Shown here in pieces: positions 25,169 through 33,980 of a DNA stretch of 64,000 nucleotides. The stretch's first letter is position 1. The number at the start of each line of letters is the position of its first letter. The notes beneath the pieces are model-generated. The model was not told the origin of the DNA, did no database searches, and was given only the letters and a program-made list of their open reading frames with translations. This DNA is from Lentzea xinjiangensis. GTDB lineage: Bacteria; Actinomycetota; Actinomycetes; Mycobacteriales; Pseudonocardiaceae. Made by a program: the position numbers and the translations under genes. The stretch covers positions 186,001 to 250,000 of the forward strand of contig NZ_FOFR01000002.1 in the NCBI RefSeq assembly GCF_900110955.1, given 5' to 3'.

Positions 25169-25891
25169 GTGCACACCGTGGATCACCTGGAATCGCTCTG
25201 CGCGCGAGCATGGCCCGCCCTGGCAGAAGTTTCGCTCGGAGATTGGTTGATGCGCGCGGCAGGTGGCTTCACCGGTCGCGCCAACAGCACGCTGACCTGC
25301 GGCGATCCCGGCCTCCCCGTTCCGGCGGCGTTGCGGGCCGTCCAGGGGTTCGCCCGCGAGCACGGCATCAAACCGACCGCCCACGTGACCACCGGCTCCG
25401 TGCACGAGCAGGCGATCGAAGCGGCCGGCTGGCGCGTCGACCACGACCACCCCGGTGGAGCGGCGTCGCAGGTGATGACGGGCCCGCTGGAGAAGTTCGC
25501 CGACGGCGTGGCCGAGAGCCGCGATCTTCCCGGATGGTGGGAACTCGCGGCCGGATCGGAGGTCTCCGCCGTCCAGCGGCACGTCCTCGGCAGCGGGGAC
25601 GACGTGTGCTTCGCGAGCCTCACCGAGAACGACGTCGTCGTCGCGGCCGTGCGGGGCGCCGTCGTCGAGGACGTCCTGCACGTCGCCCGGCTCGCCGTGC
25701 GACCGGCACACCGCCGCCGGGGGCTCGCGAGGCGGCTCATGGGCGAGCTGGCGGGCTGGGGCCTGGCCCACGGCGCGACGACGTGCGTGCTCCAGGTCGC
25801 CGAGCACAACGAGGCGGCGATCAGGCTGTACGAGGACCTCGGCTGCACCGAGCACCACCGCTACCGCTACTGGATCCCCGCGGGGTCGTAG
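25169..25891 (+). CDS. GNAT-family N-acetyltransferase
   Basis: A ~240-residue acetyltransferase from the GTG at 25169. The C-terminal GNAT core has VARLAVRPAHRRRGLARRLMG, the acetyl-CoA pyrophosphate loop R/Q-x-x-G-x-A, then CVLQVAEHNEAAIRLYEDLGC. The N-terminal half (RAWPALAEVSLGDWLMRAAGGFTGRANS) matches a family seen as a fused GNAT-like lobe in actinobacteria. The acceptor amine is unknown. It overlaps the next gene by 25 bp convergently. Confidence 0.85.
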   Translation: MHTVDHLESLCARAWPALAEVSLGDWLMRAAGGFTGRANSTLTCGDPGLPVPAALRAVQGFAREHGIKPTAHVTTGSVHEQAIEAAGWRVDHDHPGGAASQVMTGPLEKFADGVAESRDLPGWWELAAGSEVSAVQRHVLGSGDDVCFASLTENDVVVAAVRGAVVEDVLHVARLAVRPAHRRRGLARRLMGELAGWGLAHGATTCVLQVAEHNEAAIRLYEDLGCTEHHRYRYWIPAGS

Positions 25892-26292
25892 AGCCCCGGC
25901 CGGTTGGCCGCGTTGCGCGCCATCACGGCACCCACGGCGACCGCGCCGGTCAGCGCGCCGCCCGCGATCAACAGCAGCGTGCGCCAGTCGCCCAGCAGGA
26001 ACTTGCCGATGCCCCCCGGCTCCAGGTAGCCGAGCGCGAAGATCGTGAAGAACCACACGAGGAGCGGGGCAGCGGCGACCACGACGCGCCCGGACAGGTC
26101 GGCCGCCCACTGCACCAGCAGCGGTGTGGTGACGACGGCCACCGCGATCGTGACGGGGAACGGGAGGTCGCCCAGCCGCGGCAGCAGCGTGCCGTCGAGG
26201 CGGACGAGCAGGAAGAACGTTTCGAGCACGGCGAGCACCGCTGCCTCGACGCACAGCAGCAGCAGGAGCAACCCTCGCGTGCTAACGCTCAC
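25867..26292 (-). CDS. Small four-helix membrane protein (Rv1171-like)
   Basis: A 141-residue protein from the GTG at 26292 with about four transmembrane helices (LLLLLCVEAAVLAVLETFFLL; PFPVTIAVAVVTTPLLVQW; VVVAAAPLLVWFFTIFAL; LLLIAGGALTGAVAVGAVMA). It has no recognised domain. It starts inside the last codons of mshB (11-bp overlap), and the same pairing occurs in mycobacteria, which argues for a conserved though unknown envelope role. Confidence 0.7.
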   Translation of the reverse strand: MSVSTRGLLLLLLCVEAAVLAVLETFFLLVRLDGTLLPRLGDLPFPVTIAVAVVTTPLLVQWAADLSGRVVVAAAPLLVWFFTIFALGYLEPGGIGKFLLGDWRTLLLIAGGALTGAVAVGAVMARNAANRPGLYDPAGIQ

Positions 26293-27118
26293 CCAGTCCT
26301 CCGAACAAGTCCGTCGCCACGCCCTCCGCGGACCCCCTGGCGAGCACGTAGTACTCACCGCCGACCAGCGGCTGCGCGATGTTGTTCGACAACGCGTACC
26401 CGTCGTCCCACACACTGACCTGCGTCGAGTGTGCACGCAACGCGCGGCGCTTCGCAGTCAGGTGCCCGGAAACGTCGATCACGGTCGTGATGTCCTCGTC
26501 CGGCGTCACCGGCAGCTCACCGGCCTCCGGCAACCGGAACGCCTCCGGCACGTTCTCCAGCGCCTCGACACCGGCGTTCGTCGCGTCGCGGGACGTCACC
26601 GCGTAGAAGACCCGCTCGACGTCGGAGACCTGGGCACAAGCGGCCATGGTGATCTCGTGCGCGCGGATGTGGTCCGGGTGGCCGTAACCGCCGAACGCGT
26701 CGTAGCTGACCACGACCTGCGGCTTGACCTCGCGCAGAACCTCGACCAACTGCGCGGTCTGCTCCTCCAGCGAGCCCTGGACGAAGGCCCGGGGGTGGGC
26801 GTTCGACGGCACGTCGACCATGCCGGAGTCCCGCCACCGCCCGATTCCGCCGAGGAACCGGTGGTCCGTCACCCCGAGTGCGGCGCAGGCCGATCGCAGC
26901 TCACCCACCCGGTACCCGCCCAGCTGGTCGGCCTCCGCGGCCGCGAGCAGGGCCAGCGCGGGCGGGATGATCTCGCCCTCTTCCCCCAGCGTGCAGGTGA
27001 CGACGGTGACGTGCGCGCCGGCCGAGGCGTAGCGCGCGATGGTGCCGCCGGTCCAGAGACTCTCGTCGTCCGGATGCGCGTGCACGAAGAGCAACCGTGG
27101 TGGGGCAGTCAGCGTCAC
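26282..27118 (-). CDS. mshB: N-acetyl-GlcN-Ins deacetylase (mycothiol synthesis)
   Basis: Zn-dependent deacetylase that forms GlcN-Ins, the second-stage step of mycothiol synthesis. Family motifs are LLFVHAHPDDESLWTGGTIA (metal His/Asp/Asp near residues 12-15) and GGYGHPDHIRAHEIT (third metal His). 278 residues from the GTG at 27118, normal for MshB and longer than Mca-less homologues. The leader upstream contains a perfect GC hairpin and a large inverted repeat, so expression may be structured at the RNA level. Confidence 0.92.
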   Translation of the reverse strand: MTLTAPPRLLFVHAHPDDESLWTGGTIARYASAGAHVTVVTCTLGEEGEIIPPALALLAAAEADQLGGYRVGELRSACAALGVTDHRFLGGIGRWRDSGMVDVPSNAHPRAFVQGSLEEQTAQLVEVLREVKPQVVVSYDAFGGYGHPDHIRAHEITMAACAQVSDVERVFYAVTSRDATNAGVEALENVPEAFRLPEAGELPVTPDEDITTVIDVSGHLTAKRRALRAHSTQVSVWDDGYALSNNIAQPLVGGEYYVLARGSAEGVATDLFGGLGER

Positions 27119-27145
27119 CGAATCAGAGTAAAGCTGTGTTTGATT

Positions 27146-27162
27146 GCCCCCCTTCGGGGGGC
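27146..27162. repeat. GC-only hairpin in the mshB leader
   Basis: GCCCCCC-TTC-GGGGGGC is a perfect 7-bp stem with a 3-nt loop, 28 bp upstream of the mshB start codon. There is no T-run on either side, so it is not a classical intrinsic terminator. On the mshB transcript it would form a very stable structure just ahead of the initiation region. Confidence 0.55.
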
Positions 27163-27163
27163 G

Positions 27164-27267
27164 GCGAGATCGCCGGGGAGCCGGTCGTCCGGCCGAATCG
27201 CTCACGCCGAATTGGGCTTCGCCGAATTCGGCGTGAGCGGTTGACCGGACGACCGGCGCGATCTCGC
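27164..27267. repeat. Three-tier 104-bp inverted repeat
   Basis: Three nested perfect arm pairs share one centre. They are GCGAGATCG (27164-27172) with CGATCTCGC (27259-27267), CCGGTCGTCCGG (27181-27192) with CCGGACGACCGG (27245-27256), and CGCTCACGCCGAATT (27199-27213) with AATTCGGCGTGAGCG (27225-27239). The loop is 11 nt (27214-27224). Together these make 36 bp of paired arm with two small internal bulges. It has no coding content and could be a MITE-like remnant, an RNA structure or a protein-binding cruciform. Confidence 0.8.
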
Positions 27268-27316
27268 GAATCCGCGTCAGGCGATTCCGTGGTACCTGGG
27301 CATCCTGAGGCGGATC

Positions 27317-27716
27317 GGCCCAAGACCGAGCCAGCCCAGGACCGAGTCGCACCGACCGAGTCGGCCCGAAGCCGGGTCAGCCCGAAGCCGGGTCAGCCCG
27401 AAGCCGGATCAGCCCAAGACCGAGTCGGCCCGAGGTCGAGTCAGCTCAACACCCGAGTCGCCCCAGCCAAGTCGGCCCGAGGCCGGGGCCAGCCGAGGCC
27501 GGACCGGCCCGAGGCCGAGTCGGCCCGAAGCCGAGTCAGCCCAAGACCGAGCCGGCCCGAAACCGAGCCAGCCCAACACCGAGCCAGCCCAACACCGCGT
27601 CGACCCGAGACTGGGTCAGCCCGGCACACAGCCATTCCGACACCGCGCCAGCCCGGCACCCCAGCCAGCCCAACACCGCGTCAGCCCGGCACCCAGCCAG
27701 CCCGAGGCCGCGACCC
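27317..27716. repeat. 16-bp tandem repeat array, about 25 copies
   Basis: Consensus AGCCCGAAGCCGAGTC repeats head to tail. Best units are 27363-27378, 27379-27394, 27395-27410 and 27411-27426; most others differ at 2-5 positions, and a few units are 14, 15 or 17 bp. It fills the gap between mshB and the opp operon. Since 16 is not a multiple of 3 and no start or domain is seen, it is not a protein repeat. The stretch 27119-27728 holds no gene. Confidence 0.85.
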
Positions 27717-27728
27717 GCCGCCAACTGC

Positions 27729-28730
27729 TCAGACCACCTGGCGTTCCTCGGCGAAGTGGCACGCGGACAGCGTTCCGTCCGGACCGCCCCGCCGCTCCAG
27801 CCGCGGTTCCTCGACGGCGCAGATGTCCTGCGCCTTCCAGCACCGCGTCCGGAAGCGGCAGCCCGACGGCGGGTTGACCGGCGACGGCACGTCACCCGTC
27901 AGCACGATCCGCTGGCGTTTGCGCTCCTGCTTGGGGTCCGGCATCGGCACCGCGGACAGCAACGCCTGCGTGTACGGGTGCATCGGCCGGTTGTAGATGG
28001 TCTCGCGCTCGCCCATCTCGATGATCTTGCCGAGGTACATGACCGCGACCCGGTCGGAGATGTGCCGCACCACCGAGAGGTCGTGCGCGACGAACAGGTA
28101 GGCGAGGCCGAGCCGTTCCTGCAGCTCCTCCAACAGGTTCACGACACCGGCCTGCACCGAGACGTCCAAAGCGGACACCGGCTCGTCCAGCACCATGAAC
28201 CGCGGGTTGAGCGCCAGCGCCCGTGCGATGCCGATGCGCTGCCGCTGACCGCCGGAGAACTCGTGCGGGTAGCGGTTGCGGTGCTCGGGGTTCAGGCCGA
28301 CGAGCTCCAGCAGCTCGTCCACCCGCCGCTGGACGGCGCCGCGGGGCCCTTCGGCACCGTGGATCTGCAGCGGTTCCGCGATGATGTCGTTGACCTGCCA
28401 CTTGGGGTTCAGCGACGCGTACGGGTCCTGGAAGACGATCTGGATGTCCTTGCGCAGCGGCCGGAGCTGCTTGGTGCTCATGGTCGTGAGCTCGCGGCCC
28501 TCGAACCTCACCGAGCCCGAGGTCGGCTTGTGGAGCTGCAGGATCGCGCGCCCGGTCGTCGACTTGCCGCAGCCGGACTCGCCGACCAGGCCGAGCGTCT
28601 CGCCGGGGTGCAGCGTGAACGACACCCCGGACACGGCCTGCACCGTGCCGACGTTGCGCGGGATGATCCCCTTGCCGCGCACGGGGAACTCCTTGACGAG
28701 GTCGATGACCTCCAGCAGCGGAGCGGTCAC
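27729..28730 (-). CDS. oppF: Oligopeptide ABC importer ATPase (OppF-like)
   Basis: ATP-binding subunit with Walker [13 protein letters not shown]-loop [12 protein letters not shown], signature [17 protein letters not shown] and Walker [14 protein letters not shown]. The C-terminal oligopeptide-transporter extension has the Cys-rich block [16 protein letters not shown], which is thought to hold an Fe-S cluster in this family. Its start overlaps the oppD stop (GTGA), so it is the last gene of oppABCDF. About 334 residues. Confidence 0.9.
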   Translation of the reverse strand: MTAPLLEVIDLVKEFPVRGKGIIPRNVGTVQAVSGVSFTLHPGETLGLVGESGCGKSTTGRAILQLHKPTSGSVRFEGRELTTMSTKQLRPLRKDIQIVFQDPYASLNPKWQVNDIIAEPLQIHGAEGPRGAVQRRVDELLELVGLNPEHRNRYPHEFSGGQRQRIGIARALALNPRFMVLDEPVSALDVSVQAGVVNLLEELQERLGLAYLFVAHDLSVVRHISDRVAVMYLGKIIEMGERETIYNRPMHPYTQALLSAVPMPDPKQERKRQRIVLTGDVPSPVNPPSGCRFRTRCWKAQDICAVEEPRLERRGGPDGTLSACHFAEERQVV

Positions 28731-29887
28731 TTCGCCTCCTCATCGGTAACCAGGGATCCGTGCGCGGCCGTGACTTCGAGCGACTCGTCGGGACGTGCCG
28801 CCGCGAACACCGCCGGGTTCTCCACCGTGCCGATCTCGTCGTGCAGGAACAGGCGCTGCGGCTGGTCGACCGTCGCCAGGTGCTCCCAGCGGTGGCAGCG
28901 CGTCGTGTGGTTCGGGCCGGCCTCCTCGAGCTCCGGCTCCCACTCGTGGCACACCTCGGCGACGAGCGGGCAGCGCGGCGAGAAGGAGCAGCCGCTCGGC
29001 AGGTTCACGAGCGACGGCGGCGCGCCCTTGATCGGGGTGAGCCGCTTGCCGAGGCTCGCGGGGTTCGGCACGGACCCCAGCAGCCCCACGGTGTAGGGCA
29101 TCCGCGGCTGTTCGAAGACGTCGTCGACGGGGCCGGACTCGACCACCGTGCCGCCGTACATCACCTGCACGCGGTTGACCATGCCCGCGACCACGCCGAG
29201 GTCGTGCGTGATCATGACGATCGCCGCGTCGGTCTCCGCCTGCAGGCGCAGCATGGTGTCGAGGATCTGCGCCTGCACCGTCACGTCGAGCGCGGTGGTC
29301 GGCTCGTCGGCGATGATCACGCTGGGATCGTTGATGATCGCCATCGCGATGACCACGCGCTGCCGCATGCCGCCGGAGAACTCGTGCGGGTACTGGGCCG
29401 CGCGCCGGTCCGGCTGCGGGATGCCGACGAGCTCCAGCGCCTCGACCGCCTTGGCCCACGCCGCCTTCTTGGAGACGTCGTGGTGCGCGCGGTAGGTCTC
29501 GGCGAGCTGCCACCCCACGGTGTAGACGGGGTTCAGCGACGTCATGGGGTCCTGGAAGATCATCGAGATGTGCTTGCTGCGGAACGGCTGCATCTGCTTG
29601 TAGGTGCGGCCGTTCAGCTCCTCGCCGCGGTAGCGGATGGAGCCCTCGACGATCGCGTTCTTGGGCAGCAGGCCCATGATCGCCATGGACGACACGGACT
29701 TGCCGGAGCCCGACTCGCCGACGATGCCCAGCACGTCGCCGGGGTTGAGGTCGAACGAGACGTTGCGCACGGCTCGGACGTCGCCGTCGTCGGTCGGGAA
29801 CGTGACCGACAGGTCCTTGACCGACAGCAGCGGCGCGGTGGTGCCGGAGGACAGGAAGTCCTCCGGCAGTTCGGACGCAGTGGACAT
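28727..29887 (-). CDS. oppD: Oligopeptide ABC importer ATPase (OppD-like)
   Basis: A 386-residue ATP-binding subunit. Walker [16 protein letters not shown]-loop [14 protein letters not shown], signature [15 protein letters not shown] and Walker [14 protein letters not shown] are intact. The C-terminal block [16 protein letters not shown] carries the family's Cys motif. A ~45-residue extra tail ([19 protein letters not shown]) extends beyond usual OppD ends. It is coupled to oppC by a one-base stop/start overlap. Confidence 0.9.
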   Translation of the reverse strand: MSTASELPEDFLSSGTTAPLLSVKDLSVTFPTDDGDVRAVRNVSFDLNPGDVLGIVGESGSGKSVSSMAIMGLLPKNAIVEGSIRYRGEELNGRTYKQMQPFRSKHISMIFQDPMTSLNPVYTVGWQLAETYRAHHDVSKKAAWAKAVEALELVGIPQPDRRAAQYPHEFSGGMRQRVVIAMAIINDPSVIIADEPTTALDVTVQAQILDTMLRLQAETDAAIVMITHDLGVVAGMVNRVQVMYGGTVVESGPVDDVFEQPRMPYTVGLLGSVPNPASLGKRLTPIKGAPPSLVNLPSGCSFSPRCPLVAEVCHEWEPELEEAGPNHTTRCHRWEHLATVDQPQRLFLHDEIGTVENPAVFAAARPDESLEVTAAHGSLVTDEEAK

Positions 29888-30819
29888 CAGGCACGCACCT
29901 TCGTCTGCCTCGGGTCGAACGCGTCGCGCAGGCCGTCACCGATGAAGTTGACGGCGAGGGACAGCGACACGAGCACGATGAACGGACCCCAGAACAGCCA
30001 CGGCCGGTTCAGGAACTGCCCGTAGTTCTCCAGCACGATCACGCCGAGCGAGGTGTCCGGGGGCTGGACCCCCAGTCCCAGGAACGACAGCGCGGCCTCG
30101 GTGAGCACCGCGGCGGCGATCGCCAGCGTGGCGTTGACGGTGATGCTGCCGATCATGTTCGGCACCAGGTGCTTGAAGATGATGCGCGGCGTCGAGGCGC
30201 CGCAGGCCCGCGCCGCCTCGACGAACTCCCGCTGCGCCAGGGAAAGCGTCTCGCCGCGGGTGATGCGGGCGATCTGCATCCACGCGAACGCGGCGAGCAC
30301 CAGCGCGACCACGTACCAGCTACCGGAGAAGCCCTTCACGACGATCGCGGCGACCGCGATCTGCGGGATGATCAGCAGCAGGTCGACCAGGCGCATCAGC
30401 GCCGTGTCGACGAAGCCGCGCAGATATCCCGCCAGGGCACCGAAAGTCACGCCGATGACGGTCGCCAGCGCGGCCACGATCAACGCGATCTGCAACGAGT
30501 AGGCCGTGCCGCGCATGAGCAGCGCCAGCATGTCCTTGCCGACCTGGGTGGTGCCGAGCGGGTGGGCTCCGCTCATCGGCTGGTACGACTTGCTGGTCAC
30601 GTCCTCGTAGTCGTAGGTCCACAGGAACGGGCCCAGGAACGCGAACAGGACGAGGAAGACGAAGACGCCGAGGCTCACCATCGCGAGCCGGTGGCGCAGG
30701 AAGCGCCGCAGGACGAGCTGGCCCTGCGTGCGGGTCTTGGCGGCGTCGAACTCGTGCGAGCCGGCCTGGGGAGCGCTGCCGACCACGCCGCCCTCGACCG
30801 CCAGGTTCATGTCAGCCAA
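29887..30819 (-). CDS. oppC: Oligopeptide ABC importer permease (OppC-like)
   Basis: A 310-residue inner-membrane permease. An N-terminal cytoplasmic stretch is followed by about six helices; the EAA-type ATPase contact loop is REFVEAARACGASTPRIIFKHLVPN. The C-terminal GLGVQPPDTSLG motif is diagnostic of DppC/OppC. It overlaps oppB by 8 bp. The 3' end is coupled to oppD. Confidence 0.9.
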   Translation of the reverse strand: MADMNLAVEGGVVGSAPQAGSHEFDAAKTRTQGQLVLRRFLRHRLAMVSLGVFVFLVLFAFLGPFLWTYDYEDVTSKSYQPMSGAHPLGTTQVGKDMLALLMRGTAYSLQIALIVAALATVIGVTFGALAGYLRGFVDTALMRLVDLLLIIPQIAVAAIVVKGFSGSWYVVALVLAAFAWMQIARITRGETLSLAQREFVEAARACGASTPRIIFKHLVPNMIGSITVNATLAIAAAVLTEAALSFLGLGVQPPDTSLGVIVLENYGQFLNRPWLFWGPFIVLVSLSLAVNFIGDGLRDAFDPRQTKVRA

Positions 30820-31810
30820 GGCGAATCCTAGGGTCGAGGACGCCGTACACGATGTCGGCGATCAGGTTGAACAGCACGATCAGGGTCGCGGTGACCGCGA
30901 GCCAGCCCATCAGCATGGGCGGGTCGAACTGCCGCACGGAGTTCACCAGCAGCGTGCCCATGCCGGACCAGCCGAACACGGTCTCGGTGATGATCGCGCC
31001 GGAGAGCACGGCGCCGAAGTTCAGCGAGAACAGCGTGGCGACGGGGATGAGCGCGTTGCGGAACGCGTGCCGGAAGACGACCCGGCCCTGCGAGATGCCC
31101 TTCGCCCGCGCGGTGCGCACGAAGTCCGAGTGCAGGATCTCCAGCATGGAGGCGCGTTCGAACCGGCTGTACGCGGCGAAGCTGATCAGCATCAGCGCGA
31201 CCGTCGGCAGCAGGAACGTGCCGGTGTACTTGAAGACCACCTCGCCGAAGCTGCCGGTGAAACCGCCCGGCCGCGGGCCGGCGGTGGTGAGCCAGCGGTC
31301 CAGCCCCATCGACTCCAGGACGTTGTTGAACTGGATGCCGTAGTTCTTCACGATGACCGCGACGCAGAAGATCGGCATCGAGAACATGAGGAACGCGGTG
31401 CTGGTGGCGAGGTAGTCGAAGATCGAGTACTGGCGCACGGCGGCGAGGACACCGACCGCGACACCCAGGGTGAGAGCGAGGAGCTCGGCGCCGATGACGA
31501 GCCGTCCCGTGGTCCACAGCGCGTCCGTGACGGCGGGGAAGACAGCGGTCTTGGCCTGGCCGAGCGCGATGCTCTGGCCCCAGTCACCGCTCAGGAAGCC
31601 GATGAGCCAGTTCCAGTAGCGGACGACGACGGGCTGGTCGAGACCGAGCGAGATCTCGGCGGCCTTGATGTCGGCTTCGGTCACTCCCGGCCGGAACCGC
31701 ATCTCCGCCAAGGGGTTTCCGGCGGTGGCGACGAGGACGTAACAGGCGAAGCTGCCGATCAGCAGGATGGGTACGGAGATCAGCAGCCGGCGGATGATGT
31801 AGCGGATCAC
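30812..31810 (-). CDS. oppB: Oligopeptide ABC importer permease (OppB-like)
   Basis: A 332-residue permease with the N-terminal YIIRRLLISVPILLIGSFACY membrane entry segment typical of OppB/DppB. The EAA-like loop is DFVRTARAKGISQGRVVFRHAFRNALIP, and VFGWSGMGTLLVNSV follows. TAGGAG lies 9 nt before the GTG at 31810. A 91-bp gap with a strong hairpin separates it from oppA, so its expression is likely lower than that of oppA. Confidence 0.9.
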   Translation of the reverse strand: MIRYIIRRLLISVPILLIGSFACYVLVATAGNPLAEMRFRPGVTEADIKAAEISLGLDQPVVVRYWNWLIGFLSGDWGQSIALGQAKTAVFPAVTDALWTTGRLVIGAELLALTLGVAVGVLAAVRQYSIFDYLATSTAFLMFSMPIFCVAVIVKNYGIQFNNVLESMGLDRWLTTAGPRPGGFTGSFGEVVFKYTGTFLLPTVALMLISFAAYSRFERASMLEILHSDFVRTARAKGISQGRVVFRHAFRNALIPVATLFSLNFGAVLSGAIITETVFGWSGMGTLLVNSVRQFDPPMLMGWLAVTATLIVLFNLIADIVYGVLDPRIRLG

Positions 31811-31837
31811 GGCGGGCTCCTAGGGACAACCCGGCCT

Positions 31838-31870
31838 GGGCGGAACCGGACTCGTGGTCCGGTCCCGCCC
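31838..31870 (-). terminator. Intercistronic hairpin between oppA and oppB
   Basis: A 14-bp stem with one mismatch pairs GGGCGGAACCGGAC (31838-31851) with GTCCGGTCCCGCCC (31857-31870), around a 5-nt loop. There is no T-run. In binding-protein transporter operons such hairpins stabilise the upstream binding-protein mRNA or attenuate the downstream genes, which fits its place 30 bp after the oppA stop. Confidence 0.6.
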
Positions 31871-31901
31871 GGTCAGGCGTTGCGCGCTTCAGCTGAGGCG
31901 G

Positions 31902-33680
31902 TTACTTGGTCTGCCACTCGTTGGCGTTCCACAGCGCGCCGTAGTAGCTCTGGAAGTACACGCGGTCGAGACCCTTGAAGGCCCACATGTTCGGCATCTG
32001 GAACAGCGGGAAGGAAGCGTAGGCGCCTGCCAGCGCCTCGTCGGCCTCCTGGAAGTACTTCAGGGAGTCGGCGATCGACGTCTGGGACACGGCCTGCTTC
32101 AGGGCCGCGTCGGCCTTCGGCACCGACAGGTTCTGCCAGTTCTGGCCACCACCGGTCTCGTAGATCGACTTCTTGCCGCTCTTGAAGGGCGCGGACGACC
32201 AGGCGAACAGGGCGACGTCGTAGTCACCGGCGGACACGCGCTCGTCGAGGAAGTTCGGGTCGGTGTCGTCCTTGACCTCGATGCCGGCTTCCTTGCACTG
32301 GCCCTGGATCAGCTCGACGGTCTGCTTGCGGCGCGGGATGTCGGTGTGGCTGATCCGGAAGGAGGCGCGCACGCCGTCCTTCGCGAACACGCCGTCGGCG
32401 CCCTGCGTCCAGCCCGCCTCGGTCAGGATCTTCTTGGACTCGGCCGCGTCGCCCTTGGCCTTGTCCGCGTACACGTCCTTGTAGCCCTCGTCCTTCGGGA
32501 AGAAGATCAGGCTGCCCAGCGGCTTGGCGTCGGCCTGCACCTCGCTGATGAGCTTGTCGATGATGTCCTGGCGCTTGACGCACATGAAGAACGCCTTGCG
32601 GACCTCTTCCTTCGACAGCACCGGGTGCTTCATCTGGATGTCGAGGTGCTCGAACGACAGGCCGGGGCCCGCGCCGAACGTCACGCCCTGGGCGTTGAGG
32701 CCCTTGAGCTTGGTGGCCGCGTTCGCGTCGGGCTGCGCCATCGAGTTGACGGCGACCTCGCCGTTCTCCAGGGCCTGCGCCTGCGCGATGGGGTCCGGGA
32801 TCGCCTTCAGCACGATCTTCTCGGGACCGCCGGGCTTGCCGATCCACTTCGCGTTGCGCTCGAGCGTCACCGACTGGTTCGGCTCGAAGGCCGTCAGCGC
32901 GTACGACCCGGCGCTGGGCATCAGGTCCTTGGTGAAGCCGTTCCACTTGTCGTTCCAGAAGTCGGCGGCCTTGGTCAGCTCGTCCGCGCTGGCCGAGGCG
33001 GTCAGCTTCGTGACGTCCGCGACACCGGTCTGCTTCTCGAGGACGTGCGCCGGGAGGACGTCGGTGTTGTAGAGGCTCTCGTAGTCCGGGTACGGCTCCT
33101 TGAAGGTGCCGACGAACGTCTGGTCGTCCTTGCACTCACCGGTCATCAGGTCGTAGCCGGTCGTGGTCGCGGCCTTGAAGTACTTGGAGCCGTCGGCCTT
33201 CTTCGCGCTGTTCGACTGGGTCAGCCACGCCAGGTAGAAGTCGTCGCAGTCCCAGGCCTCGCCGTCGGACCAGGAGACGCCCTTCTTCAGCTTCCAGGTC
33301 ACGACCTGCGGAGACTTCGAGGTGACCTCGATCGACTCCATGACGTCCTTGTTCAGGACGACCTTGTTGTTGCCGTTGATGATGTGCGCACCAGGCTGCA
33401 CGAGCGCCAACGCGAACGTGTTGTAAGACTGGTTCGCGTCCTCGGTCGCGTTGTTGTACGAGGTGAACGGCTTGTCCGTCGACACGACGACCTGGCCGCT
33501 CTGCTTCGTATCCGGCGCGGTGTAGCCGTCCGCGGACTCACCGCGAGCGACGGCCATCTCCGCGACGGTGGCGTCGCCACCGTCCGCGTCGTTGGTCCCG
33601 CCACCGCCACCACACGCACCCAGCACGAGAGACACGCTGGAAATCAGCGCAATCGCCGGAAGTGCTCTGGTTCTCCTCAT
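31902..33680 (-). CDS. oppA: Oligopeptide-binding lipoprotein (OppA/DppA family)
   Basis: A 592-residue extracytoplasmic solute-binding protein (SBP_bac_5). The lipoprotein signal VSLVLGACGGG carries the lipid-modified Cys, followed by a Gly-rich linker. Later family blocks include KKGVSWSDGEAWDCDDFYLAW, YALTAFEPNQSVTLERNAKW and NQLxW-like GQNWQNLSVP. It feeds peptides to OppBCDF. The ATG at 33680 is preceded by AGGAGG 10 nt away; an in-frame GTG at 33686 is closer. The operon promoter region is 33681-33980. Confidence 0.9.
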   Translation of the reverse strand: MRRTRALPAIALISSVSLVLGACGGGGGTNDADGGDATVAEMAVARGESADGYTAPDTKQSGQVVVSTDKPFTSYNNATEDANQSYNTFALALVQPGAHIINGNNKVVLNKDVMESIEVTSKSPQVVTWKLKKGVSWSDGEAWDCDDFYLAWLTQSNSAKKADGSKYFKAATTTGYDLMTGECKDDQTFVGTFKEPYPDYESLYNTDVLPAHVLEKQTGVADVTKLTASASADELTKAADFWNDKWNGFTKDLMPSAGSYALTAFEPNQSVTLERNAKWIGKPGGPEKIVLKAIPDPIAQAQALENGEVAVNSMAQPDANAATKLKGLNAQGVTFGAGPGLSFEHLDIQMKHPVLSKEEVRKAFFMCVKRQDIIDKLISEVQADAKPLGSLIFFPKDEGYKDVYADKAKGDAAESKKILTEAGWTQGADGVFAKDGVRASFRISHTDIPRRKQTVELIQGQCKEAGIEVKDDTDPNFLDERVSAGDYDVALFAWSSAPFKSGKKSIYETGGGQNWQNLSVPKADAALKQAVSQTSIADSLKYFQEADEALAGAYASFPLFQMPNMWAFKGLDRVYFQSYYGALWNANEWQTK

Positions 33681-33741
33681 CGACACATGCCCTCCTAGCA
33701 CTGGGCGGCCGTGGCCAGTCGGCATGCACGCCCATAACCGT

Positions 33742-33773
33742 GATGTGCCATCCGCGCCCCGAACCGGCACATC
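33742..33773. promoter_or_regulatory. GATGTGCC/GGCACATC inverted repeat upstream of oppA
   Basis: Eight-bp perfect arms at 33742-33749 and 33766-33773, with a 16-bp spacer, lie 60-95 bp upstream of the oppA start in the 300-bp gap to the lpqW-like gene. The rest of that gap holds no gene. It may be an operator for opp expression. No regulator is identified. Confidence 0.35.
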
Positions 33774-33980
33774 GTGGGCAGCACGGTAAGAACCTGGTGA
33801 GGCGGCGGTCACTACCTGGAAGGGCGATCGTGACCCAATGGAGACAGGTTGTAGCGCGCGGCGATGGCCCGATTACCGGGCGCCAGCGTTCGTTGACCGG
33901 GCGTGCGGAATTCTGTCAACGACAGCCGCCGAACGCAGCAACGCCCCGACGAGGCGCGCAACGGAGTTCCCGCCCCGGCG

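Noticed and set aside
27146..27162. Intrinsic terminator upstream of mshB
   Set aside because: A strong stem but no T-run in either direction, and it lies inside the mshB leader rather than after a gene.
27317..27716. CRISPR array
   Set aside because: Units touch each other with no spacers, diverge gradually, are only 16 bp long and no cas genes are nearby.
27097..27996. Protein-coding gene through the 16-bp array (plus strand)
   Set aside because: The translation is a Pro/Arg/Ser low-complexity read-through of the repeat and continues antisense to oppF.
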